Source of the DNA: an uncultured Lacticaseibacillus sp. | Lineage (GTDB): Bacteria; Bacillota; Bacilli; Lactobacillales; Lactobacillaceae | Length of the DNA: 5,648 nt | Direction of reading: 5' to 3' | NCBI GenBank assembly: GCA_934339215.1 | Contig: CAKRHU010000120.1 | Coordinates: forward strand, 1 to 5,648 | Part shown: in pieces, positions 4,956-5,648 of the stretch | How positions within the stretch are numbered: position 1 is the stretch's first letter | Layout of the letters: every line of letters starts with the position of its first letter | Translations under genes and position numbers: made by a program | Notes under the pieces: model-generated | What the model saw: the letters and a program-made list of their open reading frames with translations, nothing else | Databases searched by the model: none | What the model was told of the DNA's origin: nothing

Positions 4956-5648
4956 ATGAAAACAGCAAACATTCTTTTGATCGGCGACGGGGCGATCGGC
5001 TCCAGTTACGCCTTTAATTTATTAACTGCAGGGATCGGCGGTAGCTTAGGGATCATTGATGTCAATGCCGCACGGGTGCAAGGGGATGTCGAAGATTTAG
5101 TCGACGCTTTGCCTTATACTGGCCAAAAAAATATTTATGCCGCGACTTATGCAGACGCCCAGTACGCAGATTTGATCGTGATCACCGCTGGGGTGGCGCA
5201 AAAGCCTGGTGAAACCCGGCTGCAATTACTCCAAAAAAATGCCAGCACTATCAAAGCCATCACCAGCCAAATCATGGCGAACCATTTTGATGGGATCATT
5301 CTAGTCGCTTCTAATCCCGTCGACGTGTTGACGGAACTGGTTTTACAACTGACTGGTTTACCGAAAAATCATGTGTTAGGTTCAGGTACCGCGCTGGATT
5401 CTGCCCGTCTGCGCTCTGAAATCAGTCGGCGCTACAATGTCGATGCGCGCTCGGTGCATGGTTATATCATGGGCGAGCACGGAGATTCTGAATTTCCAGT
5501 GTGGGATTACACCACGATCGGTGGCCAGCCGATCAAACAATTCGTCACCGGGAAGCGCGCCGAACAAGATCGCGAAGCCATTGGTGAGCGGGTCAAGACG
5601 GCGGCATATTCGATCATTGAGAAAAAAGGCGCCACCTTCTATGGCATC
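4956..5648 (+). CDS. L-lactate dehydrogenase, 3' end cut by window (probable secondary paralogue)
   Basis: This cytoplasmic enzyme reduces pyruvate to L-lactate with NADH. The first 231 codons are present, about three quarters of the usual 310-325, and the frame is open to the window edge. The Rossmann motif is GDGAIGSSYAF at 10-20, with Asp35 the NAD-specifying acid. The substrate loop AQKPGETRLQLL at 81-92 has Gln82 (canonical Gln102), which selects pyruvate, and Arg88 (canonical Arg109). Asp148, Arg151 and His175 match the catalytic Asp168, Arg171 and His195, and Thr227 matches Thr246. Arg153 and His168 match Arg173 and His188 of the fructose-1,6-bisphosphate site, so allosteric activation is plausible. 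These features favour LDH over hydroxyisocaproate dehydrogenase or malate dehydrogenase. The ATG at 4956 has GAGGAGG 8 bases upstream. The N terminus is shorter than in the main Lactobacillus Ldh and many residues differ, so a secondary enzyme is inferred. The cre-like box predicts catabolite control. Confidence 0.93.
   Translation, partial: MKTANILLIGDGAIGSSYAFNLLTAGIGGSLGIIDVNAARVQGDVEDLVDALPYTGQKNIYAATYADAQYADLIVITAGVAQKPGETRLQLLQKNASTIKAITSQIMANHFDGIILVASNPVDVLTELVLQLTGLPKNHVLGSGTALDSARLRSEISRRYNVDARSVHGYIMGEHGDSEFPVWDYTTIGGQPIKQFVTGKRAEQDREAIGERVKTAAYSIIEKKGATFYGI

Noticed and set aside
5382..5567. 61-codon minus-strand ORF opposite the lactate dehydrogenase gene
   Set aside because: It is a shadow of a gene with all catalytic motifs intact, and no start signals are visible.

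Overview
The window looks like a chromosomal segment from a low-to-mid GC Gram-positive bacterium, most likely of the family Lactobacillaceae. This rests on strong AGGAGG-type ribosome binding sites, cre-like CcpA boxes, a YtrA-type GntR/ABC operon, a Firmicutes-type short class I mannose-6-phosphate isomerase and an L-lactate dehydrogenase gene. The protein sequences look Lacticaseibacillus-like, but I cannot confirm genus or species without a search.

Layout from left to right. (1) manA (+), almost at the window edge, ends in a strong intrinsic terminator. (2) A 245-bp gap before the next large gene holds its own promoter, ribosome binding site, a 39-codon membrane-peptide ORF (1080-1199, +) and a bidirectional terminator. 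The peptide resembles short TxpA/BsrG/holin-like type I toxins, but this is tentative. (3) A 529-residue APC-superfamily amino acid permease (-) has its own promoter, which is bracketed by an unusual long inverted repeat. (4) A compact three-gene operon (-), transcribed 4729 to 2899, encodes a YtrA-family GntR repressor, an ABC ATPase and a six-helix ABC membrane protein. It has an operator-like palindrome just upstream of the repressor. (5) A divergent 226-bp control region carries two cre-like boxes, one on each promoter. (6) The first 231 codons of an L-lactate dehydrogenase gene (+) run off the right edge.

How they work together. The GntR protein probably represses its own operon and responds to envelope or peptide stress, as in YtrA systems generally. 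The ABC pair would then export or detoxify an unknown compound. The permease is next to this operon on the same strand but appears to have an independent promoter. ManA and lactate dehydrogenase belong to central carbon metabolism, and the cre-like boxes suggest CcpA acts on both sides of the divergent region. I see no mobile element, CRISPR, tRNA or rRNA. The most interesting items are the small toxin-like ORF with structure around its start, the inverted repeat around the permease promoter, and the paired cre boxes.
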